From NCBI GenBank assembly GCA_017446095.1, contig JAFSRN010000012.1:1-64000 (forward strand): 64,000 nucleotides of DNA, read 5' to 3'. This DNA is from Eubacterium sp. (lineage in GTDB: Bacteria > Bacillota > Clostridia > Oscillospirales > Acutalibacteraceae). This document shows, in pieces, positions 49,965 through 58,239 of the stretch. A model generated the notes under the pieces. That model ran no database searches. It saw only the letters and a program-made list of their open reading frames with translations, and was not told the origin of the DNA. The translations under genes were made by a program, and so were the position numbers. How positions within the stretch are numbered: position 1 is the first letter of the stretch; each line of letters starts with the position of its first letter.

Positions 49965-51578
49965 TTATACCTGTGAAGCAAGTTCAAGGTCGTTAAGAAA
50001 CGCTTCAATCTCTGCCTTGCGCAGTTTCATAGAAGCCATATTTACAATAACTCTTGCCGAAATCGGCAGGATTTCTTCCACAACTTCAAGTCCGTTTTCC
50101 TTAAGCGTAGAGCCTGTTTCGACTATATCCACAATGCCGTCGGCAAGTCCGAGCAGCGGTGCGAGTTCCACGCTGCCTTCAATCTTGATTACCGCAACGT
50201 CCATACCCTTTGATTCAAAAAATTCCTTTGCAACCTTCGGGTACTTTGACGCAACAACCTTGCGCTTGTAGCCGGAAAAGAAGTCCGTCCCCTTCGGGCA
50301 AGCAAGCGCAAAGCGGCACTTGCCAATGCCGAGGTCGATAACCTCATAAAACGATGAGCCGTGCTCAACAATAGTATCCTTGCCGACGATGCCGATATCG
50401 CACACGCCGTGTTCAACGTACGTTATAACGTCGGGCGCTTTTGACAGCACAGCCTCGTACTTATCAACGGGAAGTATCAGCCGCCTGCCCTTATTTTCAA
50501 GCTCCGAGGTGTCAAGCCCCATAGTCTGAAACAGTCTTACCGAACTCTTTTCAAGCCTGCCCTTTGTGAGCGCAATCCTGATTGGACGCTCAACGTTGAT
50601 AACCTCGCGCATCGCTTCGCACAAAGCGGAAACCTCAACAGCAAAGCCGATTGCAGGCGCGTCCGTACCGAACTCGCCGAGCAGGTTATCGTACCTGCCG
50701 CCGGAAAGAACCGTGAGTCCGCTGCCCTGCGCATAGCCGTGGAAGATAACGCCCGTGTAGTAGTTTGAGCGGTTAACAAGTCCGAGGTCAATCATAATGC
50801 TGTCGCCAAGACCTGCGCCGCAGAGCTCGTCGTAGAGCTTCTTGAGGTAGTCGAGCGCGGCGGAAGCGGTTTTGTCCGAATACAGTTTTTTCGCCTCGCC
50901 GATAACTTCCGCGCCGCCGAACAGCCTTGGCAGTCTGCGGATAATCCGCGTTTCTGCCGAGTCGCCAAGCGAGTCAAGCAGGTCGCCTAGGGCTGCATAG
51001 TTCTTGCCCTCAATCAGTTTGCAGATGCTCTTCTTCGTTTCGCCGTCAACATTCATATTCGACAGGATAGTGCTGAAGAACGCAGCGTTGCCGATTTCAA
51101 TCTTAAACGAGTTGAAGTCGCAGCGTTTAAGGCACTGCGCCGCCATTGTGATAACCTCAATGTCAGCCTGCATAGAGCCGTCGCCGATGAGTTCCACGCC
51201 GCTCTGCGCAATCTCGTTAGGCACGCCGTACAAATCCTTGCCGCGTACAAATACGTTTTGGTTATAGTAAAGGCGCACAGGCAGGTTTTCGCCGCCCAGA
51301 CGCGTTGCAACCATACGCGCAATCGGCATAGTGTTATCGGGGCGAAGCACGGTAGTCCTGCCCTTTGAGTCTGTAAGCTTAAACATCTCGTCGGGCGAAA
51401 TGCCTGTGTTATCGCTCTCAAACACGTCAAAGAATTCTATAGAAGGCGTGATTACCTTGCGGTATTCGTTTTCCTTAAAAAGGTCAGCGAGGGTGCGCTC
51501 AACCTTGCGCCTGTCGTCGCATTCTTCAAACAGATAATCGCGGCTGCCCTCGGGTGTAATTTTGGAATATTTTTTCAT
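49965..51578 (-). CDS. hisZG: HisZ-HisG fusion: ATP phosphoribosyltransferase with regulatory domain
   Basis: A 537-residue single chain. Residues 1-325 are HisZ, a histidyl-tRNA-synthetase-like regulatory subunit (motif 2-like RPDNTMPIARMVATR near 79; GLVNRSNYYTGVIFHGY near 266; GGRYDNLL near 293). Residues 332-537 are the short-form catalytic HisG (RIALTKGRLEKSSVRLF, then ETGSTLKENGL). The reading frame runs through the joint with no stop or internal start. Normally these are two genes forming a hetero-octamer. It commits ATP and PRPP to histidine and should be feedback-inhibited. Confidence 0.92.
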   Translation of the reverse strand: MKKYSKITPEGSRDYLFEECDDRRKVERTLADLFKENEYRKVITPSIEFFDVFESDNTGISPDEMFKLTDSKGRTTVLRPDNTMPIARMVATRLGGENLPVRLYYNQNVFVRGKDLYGVPNEIAQSGVELIGDGSMQADIEVITMAAQCLKRCDFNSFKIEIGNAAFFSTILSNMNVDGETKKSICKLIEGKNYAALGDLLDSLGDSAETRIIRRLPRLFGGAEVIGEAKKLYSDKTASAALDYLKKLYDELCGAGLGDSIMIDLGLVNRSNYYTGVIFHGYAQGSGLTVLSGGRYDNLLGEFGTDAPAIGFAVEVSALCEAMREVINVERPIRIALTKGRLEKSSVRLFQTMGLDTSELENKGRRLILPVDKYEAVLSKAPDVITYVEHGVCDIGIVGKDTIVEHGSSFYEVIDLGIGKCRFALACPKGTDFFSGYKRKVVASKYPKVAKEFFESKGMDVAVIKIEGSVELAPLLGLADGIVDIVETGSTLKENGLEVVEEILPISARVIVNMASMKLRKAEIEAFLNDLELASQV

Positions 51579-51598
51579 AGATTTTCACTCTTTTCACT

Positions 51599-51618
51599 TT
51601 AGCGTGCTAATATGCTAA
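51599..51618. promoter_or_regulatory. Candidate his operator (TTAGC/GCTAA repeats)
   Basis: TTAGC-gt-GCTAA-tat-GCTAA combines an inverted and a direct repeat of the same half-site. It overlaps the -10 box of the his promoter, so a bound regulator would repress. I did not see a T-box leader in front of this operon. Confidence 0.5.
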
Positions 51619-51640
51619 CACAATAAAGTGGTGTTGTCAA
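51612..51640 (-). promoter_or_regulatory. Promoter of the his-recJ-relA run
   Basis: The minus strand reads TTGACA (51640-51635), a 17-bp spacer, then TAGCAT (51617-51612), about 34 bases before the hisZG start codon. Confidence 0.6.
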
Positions 51641-51652
51641 TAATTATTTTAT

Positions 51653-51811
51653 ATTGTAGGGGCGATTCATGAGATTCCCCTATTAGGGGAAATGTCACCG
51701 TAGGTGACAAAAGGGTCTGGCGACCGCCCCAAGGTTCGCCCGCATGGGTAACGATCCTACACGTAGGGGCGATTCACGAATCGCCCGCGTGGGTAATGAT
51801 TGAACCCTACA
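51653..51811. repeat. Intergenic repeat, copy 13
   Basis: Two GTAGGGGCGATTC copies, the second a perfect GGCGATTC-AC-GAATCGCC, flank a TGTCACC-GTA-GGTGACA hairpin. The first copy appears split by the insertion of other sequence. It lies between polC and the his promoter; no T-rich terminator was seen. Confidence 0.7.
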
Positions 51812-51813
51812 GT

Positions 51814-54800
51814 TTAAAATCCGAACAGCGAAATCTGCTTTGACTCGGGCAGGTCGCCAAGCGCGCCTGCAGCACGCAGAGCGTCAACAACAGACTTGCC
51901 GACACCCGGCTCGTTAGCAAGGTCGTCGGAAGCAATAAAGCCGTCGGGATTGCGCTCAACCGCTTCGGCAATCGAGATGGCAGCCTTGCCGCCGATGCCG
52001 TCTATTGCGGAAAACGGCAGCCTGATTTTGCCGTCCTCAATCTTATACACACGCCAGTCGGACTTATAAAGGTCAACGGGAAGGAACTCAAAGCCGCGCG
52101 CCAGCATTTCAATTACAATCTGGTTAACCACGTAGGTGTCCTCTTCTTTTTGCGTAATCTCAATGTTGTTTGCCTTTTTGCGCTTGTATTCCTCCATCTT
52201 CGCCTTTACTGCCGCCTTGCCCTGCACAGCCGCTACAGCGTCAATCGCGCCGCCGCGCACGGTAAAGTATGCCGCGTAAAAATGAATAGGATAATATATC
52301 TTGTACCACGCAATACGCAGTGCCGCAATAACGTAAGCCGCAGCGTGCGCCTTGGGGAACATGTACTTGATTTTGTAGCACGAATCGATGTACCACTGCT
52401 CAACGCCGATTTTCTTCATAGCGTCCTCAAACGGTGGCAGCTCTTTTGGCGCCTTGCCCTTACGGGTGTACTCCATAATCTTGAAGCAGTCCATCTTTGA
52501 CAGCGGCGATTCCTCGCCCGTATCGCGCTCATACTTTTCCGCAACGTGGATAAGGTGAGTCATAATATCGTCACGGCAGCCGATAACATTTGAGATGTCG
52601 CAGATGCCGTTATGTATGAGTTCCTGCGCGTTGCCGAGCCATACGTCCGTGCCGTGCGACAGACCGGAAATCTGCAGCAGGTCGGCAAAGGTTTTTGGCT
52701 GCGCCTCGGTAAGCATACCGATAACGAAGGGCGTGCCCATTTCGGGAATAGCGAGGGTGCCGGTTTCGCAGTCGATATCCTCGGGGCTTACGCCGATTGG
52801 CTCGGTAGACGTGATGAGCTTGTACAGATTCGGGTCGGACAAATCAACGTCCATAACGGGAATACCCGTTGAATCCTCGAGATACTTATACAGCGTAGGA
52901 TTATCGTGACCAAGTTCGTCGAGCTTAAGAAGCGTGTCGTGCAGCGAATTCTTAAAGTCGAAGTGTGTGGTGTATGTACCCTTTTTCTCGTCGTTTGAGG
53001 GGAACTGAATAGGCGTAAAGTCCTCAACCGTGTACTCGTCGGGCACGACTACCATACCGCCTGGGTGCTGACCTGTGGTGCGCTTGATGCCTGTGCAGCC
53101 TACAGTCAGGCGGTCAATTTCCGCCTTTGACGTAATTGCAAGCAGGTCGCGCTCCTCAAGGTACTTAACAACGTAGCCGTAGGCGGTTTTATCCGCAACA
53201 GTCGCCATTGTGCCTGCCTTGAACACGTACTCTTTACCAAACAGTTCCTCGGTGAACTTGTGCGAGCGCGACTGATATTCGCCGGAGAAGTTAAGGTCGA
53301 TATCAGGCTCTTTGTCGCCGTTGAAGCCGAGGAAGGTTTCAAACGGGATTTCGTGGCCGTCGCGTTTCATAGGTTCGCCGCAGACGGGGCAGTTTTTAAC
53401 CGGCAGGTCAAAGCCCGAGCCGTATTCACCGTTGAGGAAGAATTCCGAGTGCTTACACTTTTTGCAGTAGTAGTGCGGTGCGAGTGGGTTAACCTCGGAA
53501 ATACCGCCGAAGTGAGCGGCAAGTGATGAGCCAACCGAACCACGCGAGCCAACAAGGTAGCCGTTCCTTTCGCTCTCCTCAACAAGGCGCTTTGCAATAA
53601 CATACAGCACGCCGTAGCCGTTTGAAATAATACAGTTGAGTTCCCTTTCAAGTCGGGCTGCGATATACTCGGGCACGGGGTCGCCGTAGAGCTCTTTTGC
53701 CATAGACCAGCATTTTTCCGTAAGCTCGTCGTCCGCGCCGTCAATGTGCGGTGCAAACTGTCCGGGCGGAATAGGCGGAATATCGTCCCAAATCATATCG
53801 GCAATCTTGTTCGGGTTGTCGATAACAAACTCCTTTGCCCTGTCGCCTGCCCAGGCAAAATCCTCAAGCATTTCGTCCGTTGTTTTAAAGTACAGCGGCG
53901 CCTGCTCGTCCGCGTCCTCAAAGCCTTTTGAAGCCATAAGGATTGCGCGGAATTTGGAATCCTTTTCGTCAATAAAGTGTACGTCGCCTGTAGCCACAAC
54001 GGGCTTGCCAAGCGTGTCCGCAAGCTCAACAACCTTTTGGTTGATGCGCACAAGATCGTCCTCGCTGTTGACGTTCTGATGCAATTCGCGCTCGGAACGA
54101 ATCATAAACGCGTTGTTGCCGTTTGGCTGAATTTCAAGATAATCGTAAAATGCGGCAAGCTTAAGCAGCTCGTCGTCGCTCTCGCCGCGCAGAATTGCCT
54201 GAATAATCTCGCCCTGCTCGCAGGCGGAGCCAATCAGTATGCCGTCGCGCTTTTTGGCAAGCATCGACTTTGGAATCAGCGGACGCGACTTGAACGTTTT
54301 TACGTTTGAGTGCGAAATCATTTCGTAAAGGTTCTTCCTGCCGTACCTGCGTTCCTCCTTGGGGATTGAGTCGTCAAACGAGTTGTCCTCTTTAACAAGC
54401 AGGATGATGTGGTGGCGGCGGAATTCCTTAAGCTTCATATTCATAAAGTCGGGATAGAGCTCGTCGTCAACGAGGTAACCTTCCATACCGAGGATGAGTT
54501 TAATGCCGTTTGCCTTTGCAGCGGAATACGCCTCGGGCAGCGCCTGAACAACGCCGTGGTCGGTAACGGCAATCGCCTTGTGCCCCCACTTTGCAGCGCG
54601 CTTAACAAGCTCTTTTGGCGCAGTCATACCGTCCATATCGGACATAGTGGTATGCAGGTGAAGCTCTACGCGCTTTTCGTCAGCGGTGTCCATTTTCTCC
54701 GCCTTCTGCACCTTTTCAATAGAGTTCGGGCGCAGTACGGATTCGTTGGAAAACTTGTCAAACTGATACGTGCCGTTGATGATAACCGTGCCGCCGTCCT

Positions 54801-55629
54801 CAACAGTTTTGAGGATGGGCTCAACCACGTTGTTGCGGTCAAAAACCTTAACCGTGATTGACGATGTGTAGTCCGAAATATCGAAGGTGAGGATTTTGGA
54901 ATCACCGCGCTTTGTGTCGCGGCACTCGCTTTTGAGGATATCGCCCCACACGGTGATAACGCCGTCGTCGTACTTAACGTCGGCAATCGGCTTGGGCAGT
55001 TCGCGGATATTCCTGCCGAACACAACCCTGCGCGTGTCCGCATAAAGCGGCGTGCCGGTAAGTATTGTGTGAACTGCATTCTTCTCCTTTTCCTCTTTTT
55101 CCGCCTTCTCTTTTTCGCGCTGCTGTTCAAAGGCTTCGTGCACAGCCTTTTCAACGTCAAAGGTCTGCACTTCCATAAACGACACGTCAAAGTCAAGGTC
55201 AAACGCGTTGTATATGATTTTTGAAATCTCTTTATCTATCCCCTGCTTTTCAAGTATATCCTTGCCGCCGTTTTTGAGGAACACGGTTAAAACGCCGTCC
55301 TCAACCTCAGCCTCTGCGCCGTCAAAAAATCCGTTAACCATCTGGTTTGAAAGGCGCACGGGGGAAATGATTTTTTCTATATCATCAACCTTGAACAGAC
55401 TTTTTGGGTACTTGACTTTAAGTTCAACCTTGCTGAGCTTAAGTCCGCCTGCAAGAGACTTCTGCACGCGGTCAATCATCTCTGCCGTAAGCAGCTTCTG
55501 ATTCATAACTTCCACAAGCGCGCGCCTGTCATCGCGGTAAAGGACAAGGTGCGTAATCTCGCCAAACCCGATGTCCGCCAGGTCGTCTTTATCTATGTAC
55601 TGGGAAAAATAGTTGTAAAATTCGTTCAT
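51814..55629 (-). CDS. polC: PolC-type DNA polymerase III alpha subunit lacking the exonuclease domain
   Basis: A 1271-residue replicative polymerase. In order: PolC N-terminal domain (1-190, with a charged helix at 158-185), OB fold (about 215-310), PHP domain (HLHTTMSD at 324; TDHG at 356), polymerase core (PDIDLNFSGEYQ with the catalytic Asp pair), and helix-hairpin-helix C-terminus. Bacillus PolC is about 1437 residues. Its DEDD proofreading exonuclease, inserted in PHP after GLEGNLVDD, is missing: GMEGYLVDD (381-389) is followed 17 residues later by HHIILLV. The frame is uninterrupted. It overlaps ispG by one base. Confidence 0.95.
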   Translation of the reverse strand: MNEFYNYFSQYIDKDDLADIGFGEITHLVLYRDDRRALVEVMNQKLLTAEMIDRVQKSLAGGLKLSKVELKVKYPKSLFKVDDIEKIISPVRLSNQMVNGFFDGAEAEVEDGVLTVFLKNGGKDILEKQGIDKEISKIIYNAFDLDFDVSFMEVQTFDVEKAVHEAFEQQREKEKAEKEEKEKNAVHTILTGTPLYADTRRVVFGRNIRELPKPIADVKYDDGVITVWGDILKSECRDTKRGDSKILTFDISDYTSSITVKVFDRNNVVEPILKTVEDGGTVIINGTYQFDKFSNESVLRPNSIEKVQKAEKMDTADEKRVELHLHTTMSDMDGMTAPKELVKRAAKWGHKAIAVTDHGVVQALPEAYSAAKANGIKLILGMEGYLVDDELYPDFMNMKLKEFRRHHIILLVKEDNSFDDSIPKEERRYGRKNLYEMISHSNVKTFKSRPLIPKSMLAKKRDGILIGSACEQGEIIQAILRGESDDELLKLAAFYDYLEIQPNGNNAFMIRSERELHQNVNSEDDLVRINQKVVELADTLGKPVVATGDVHFIDEKDSKFRAILMASKGFEDADEQAPLYFKTTDEMLEDFAWAGDRAKEFVIDNPNKIADMIWDDIPPIPPGQFAPHIDGADDELTEKCWSMAKELYGDPVPEYIAARLERELNCIISNGYGVLYVIAKRLVEESERNGYLVGSRGSVGSSLAAHFGGISEVNPLAPHYYCKKCKHSEFFLNGEYGSGFDLPVKNCPVCGEPMKRDGHEIPFETFLGFNGDKEPDIDLNFSGEYQSRSHKFTEELFGKEYVFKAGTMATVADKTAYGYVVKYLEERDLLAITSKAEIDRLTVGCTGIKRTTGQHPGGMVVVPDEYTVEDFTPIQFPSNDEKKGTYTTHFDFKNSLHDTLLKLDELGHDNPTLYKYLEDSTGIPVMDVDLSDPNLYKLITSTEPIGVSPEDIDCETGTLAIPEMGTPFVIGMLTEAQPKTFADLLQISGLSHGTDVWLGNAQELIHNGICDISNVIGCRDDIMTHLIHVAEKYERDTGEESPLSKMDCFKIMEYTRKGKAPKELPPFEDAMKKIGVEQWYIDSCYKIKYMFPKAHAAAYVIAALRIAWYKIYYPIHFYAAYFTVRGGAIDAVAAVQGKAAVKAKMEEYKRKKANNIEITQKEEDTYVVNQIVIEMLARGFEFLPVDLYKSDWRVYKIEDGKIRLPFSAIDGIGGKAAISIAEAVERNPDGFIASDDLANEPGVGKSVVDALRAAGALGDLPESKQISLFGF

Positions 55630-56666
55630 TATAATTTGTCAATCTCTTTCATTAATTCGTCGAGCAGTTTGTCCTCATCTACTTTGCGAAGAATCTCGCC
55701 CTTTTTGAAGATAAGACCGCAGCCGTCGCCGCCGGCGATACCAACGTCGGCTTCCTTCGCTTCACCGGGACCGTTAACTATGCAGCCCATAACTGCAACC
55801 TTTATAGGCTTTTTAACGTCGCGCAGGCGCTCTTCCACCTGATTTGCAAGCCCTACAAGGTCAATCTTTGTTCTGCCGCAGGTCGGGCAGGAAATAAGGT
55901 AAGGCGTGTCGGTTTTAAGCCCGATTGCCTTTAAAATATCAAATGCGGCGTAGACCTCTTTAACAGGGTTGTCCGTAAGGCTCACGCGTATTGTGTCGCC
56001 GATGCCGTGAGTGAGCAGCGAACCGATACCCACAGCGGACTTGATTATGCCCATGCGCTCCGTGCCTGCTTCCGTAACGCCGAGGTGCAGCGGATAATCG
56101 CAGCGCTCGTGCGCAAGCTCATACGCCTTAATCATAGTGTTTACGTTAGAGGATTTTATGGAAATCACGATGTCGCCAAAATCAAACTTTTCAAGCAGCG
56201 ACGCATGGTACATAGCGCTTTCCACCATAGCTTCGGGCGTGGGTGAGCCGTACTTTGCAAGAATTTCCTTTTCAAGCGAGCCTGAGTTAACGCCTATACG
56301 GATAGGGATTTGCTTCTGATTGCAGATGTCCGCAACCGCCTTGACTCTATCCTCTGCCCCTATGTTGCCGGGGTTGATGCGGATTTTATCTATGCCGCGT
56401 TCAGCCGCACCGAGCGCAAGCCTGTAATCAAAATGAATGTCGGCAACAAGCGGAACGGAAACCGCGTTTTTGATTGGCTCAACGAGCGCGAGCGCCGCCT
56501 CGTCGGGAATAGCAAAGCGGATAACCTGACAGCCTGCCTTTTCAAGCTCGACAGCCTGCATAACGCTGCCGTCGATATCGCTTGCAGGAATATTGAGCAT
56601 ACTCTGAACGAGCACAGGCTCCCCGCCACCGAGAAAAGTATTACCTAATTTTACTTTACGAGTCAT
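55629..56666 (-). CDS. ispG: (E)-4-hydroxy-3-methylbut-2-enyl-diphosphate synthase
   Basis: A 345-residue [4Fe-4S] enzyme, the penultimate MEP-pathway step. TRKVKLGNTFLGGGEPVLVQSM opens the barrel (split here for length: residues 2-23), and the cluster ligands lie in ISCPTCGRT near residue 258 and GCIVNGPGEAKEADVGIAGG near 294. It is directly coupled to polC. Confidence 0.96.
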   Translation of the reverse strand: MTRKVKLGNTFLGGGEPVLVQSMLNIPASDIDGSVMQAVELEKAGCQVIRFAIPDEAALALVEPIKNAVSVPLVADIHFDYRLALGAAERGIDKIRINPGNIGAEDRVKAVADICNQKQIPIRIGVNSGSLEKEILAKYGSPTPEAMVESAMYHASLLEKFDFGDIVISIKSSNVNTMIKAYELAHERCDYPLHLGVTEAGTERMGIIKSAVGIGSLLTHGIGDTIRVSLTDNPVKEVYAAFDILKAIGLKTDTPYLISCPTCGRTKIDLVGLANQVEERLRDVKKPIKVAVMGCIVNGPGEAKEADVGIAGGDGCGLIFKKGEILRKVDEDKLLDELMKEIDKL

Positions 56667-56691
56667 TTTTTCTCCTTTTTGAAAACCTTAA

Positions 56692-56770
56692 TAATTGAGA
56701 TTTGTTAATAGGTGAATTGAGAATGGAGAGTTGAGAATGGAGAATTCAGGGCGGGACACCCGCACCCGAT
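56692..56770. repeat. Intergenic repeat, copy 14 (left of four-helix gene)
   Basis: GAGAATG/GAGAGTT/GAGAATT units followed by the GCGGG-ACA-CCCGC hairpin, the same core as copy 8. Confidence 0.7.
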
Positions 56771-56771
56771 T

Positions 56772-57119
56772 TTAGTTTTCTTTTGTAGTTAAAACAATGC
56801 TTGAGATAATCTTATGCATTTCACAAACATCACCAAAAAGCGAGTCAAACTCCTGTTTTGAAATATAGGTACCGTTTAGCAATACTTTAAGCCAGTATTT
56901 TGTTTCGCTGGTTTCTTTTAAAGCGATGCTCATTTTAGAAACAAAATCTTTTCTTGATTGAGCATCCTGTGCTTCTGCGATATTTGCACCAATACTTGTA
57001 CCCGACCTTAATATTTGTCTTGATAAAACATAATCTTTCTTTTCATTTACAAGATAATTATACAAATTAACAATTCTGTTTGCTAACTGTAATGATTTTT
57101 CTTCTGCAACATTACTCAT
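56772..57119 (-). CDS. Four-helix bundle protein (S23-like)
   Basis: A 115-residue helical protein. The pattern LANRIVNLYNYL, ILRSGTSIGANIAEAQDAQSRKDF and KETSETKYWLKVL marks the S23/four-helix-bundle family often found in 23S rRNA intervening sequences and scattered in bacterial genomes. Function is unknown. It separates ispG from rseP in an otherwise conserved operon and is enclosed by repeat copies on both sides. Its DNA is clearly more AT-rich than its neighbours, which suggests acquisition. Confidence 0.9.
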   Translation of the reverse strand: MSNVAEEKSLQLANRIVNLYNYLVNEKKDYVLSRQILRSGTSIGANIAEAQDAQSRKDFVSKMSIALKETSETKYWLKVLLNGTYISKQEFDSLFGDVCEMHKIISSIVLTTKEN

Positions 57120-57129
57120 ATAGAAACCT

Positions 57130-57193
57130 TTACAATTGGGTGTGGGCAAAGCCCACCATTAATTCTCAATTCTCCATTCTCAACTCTCAATTT
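57130..57193. repeat. Intergenic repeat, copy 15 (right of four-helix gene)
   Basis: GTGGGC-AAA-GCCCAC hairpin followed by inverted ATTCTCA/ATTCTCC units, the mirror arm of the copy at 56692-56770. Confidence 0.7.
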
Positions 57194-57201
57194 TAAGTTG
57201 A

Positions 57202-58239
57202 TTAGTGAATCAACTTTGAAACATCTGAAAATGTGATGATTGTCATAAATCCGAGCAGCAGGATAAGTCCTGCGCCGTTGATTGCCCACTCCCATTTGGA
57301 CGGCAGCTTTTTGCGGAATATGCCTTCAAATATCAGAAGGAAGAGCCGCCAGCCGTCTAGCGCGGGAATCGGGAATAAATTGAACAGCCCGACGTTTATT
57401 GTGAGCAGCGCCATTATACGAAGCATTGAGATGCCGCCGAACTTGACGGCTTTTGACACAACGTCCACCGCGCCGACAGGTCCGCTTAAATCGGACATTC
57501 CGTAAGTGCCGGTGAGTACATCGTGCAGCGAGAGGAACACCATTCGCGCGTAGGACATCCACTGCAAAAACGTTTCCTTAAGCACATTCGGCACAGTCTT
57601 TTTTACACCGAGGAGCCAGAAGTCCATCTTGATATACTGCCTGCCCTCGTATTTCTCCGTGTCAAATTTAACGGTGAGCTTTTGCTCTTTACCGTCACGG
57701 ATAACAACCATATCAAGCGTATCGTCGGGGCTGCGAGTGAGCCCTGTTGTTACGTCGGTTGCAGAGTAAACGCGCATACCGTCAATGCTCTTGATTCTGT
57801 CGCCTGCCTGCAGTGTCTGCGAGCTCACGGCAGTCTTATCAAACTTTGCAATCCTCGCCGTGCCTACAAGATTCTGCGAGCTTACTATAATTGCGGTGAT
57901 GACAAGCCCTAAAAGCAGATTCATAACCGCGCCTGCAACAACAATAGAAATGCGCTGAATTACCTTTTTGTTGGAAAAGGCACGCTCGTCGTCGCTGTCC
58001 TCATCCTCGCCTTCCATAGCGCAGTAGCCGCCAAACAGAATAAGCCGCAGGCTGTATGTGGTTTCGCCCTTTTTAAACTGAAAAAGCTTTGGCCCCATAC
58101 CGATTGCAAACTCGTTAACCTTAACGCCGCAAAGACGCGCCGCAACAAAGTGACCGCCCTCGTGGATGATGATAATCAGTTCAAAAAACAGAATTGCAAT
58201 GATAATCGGGTATGCCGTATTCCAGATATGTGTTAACAC
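57202..58239 (-). CDS. rseP: Site-2 zinc metalloprotease RseP/RasP
   Basis: A 345-residue intramembrane protease. The zinc motif IIIIHEGGHFVAA (HEXXH) lies in the first helix near residue 25. A PDZ domain (about 130-210) follows, then NLFPIPALDGWRL with the third zinc ligand Asp. It cleaves membrane-embedded anti-sigma factors and signal-peptide remnants. It overlaps dxr by 7 bases. Confidence 0.95.
   Translation of the reverse strand: MLTHIWNTAYPIIIAILFFELIIIIHEGGHFVAARLCGVKVNEFAIGMGPKLFQFKKGETTYSLRLILFGGYCAMEGEDEDSDDERAFSNKKVIQRISIVVAGAVMNLLLGLVITAIIVSSQNLVGTARIAKFDKTAVSSQTLQAGDRIKSIDGMRVYSATDVTTGLTRSPDDTLDMVVIRDGKEQKLTVKFDTEKYEGRQYIKMDFWLLGVKKTVPNVLKETFLQWMSYARMVFLSLHDVLTGTYGMSDLSGPVGAVDVVSKAVKFGGISMLRIMALLTINVGLFNLFPIPALDGWRLFLLIFEGIFRKKLPSKWEWAINGAGLILLLGFMTIITFSDVSKLIH

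Noticed and set aside
51579..51813. T-box or other riboswitch leader before the his genes
   Set aside because: The distance from promoter to start codon is only about 34 bases and no specifier stem or T-box sequence is visible.
54300..54500. A frameshift or truncation explaining the short PolC
   Set aside because: One open frame runs through the whole PHP region with conserved residues on both sides of the missing exonuclease.
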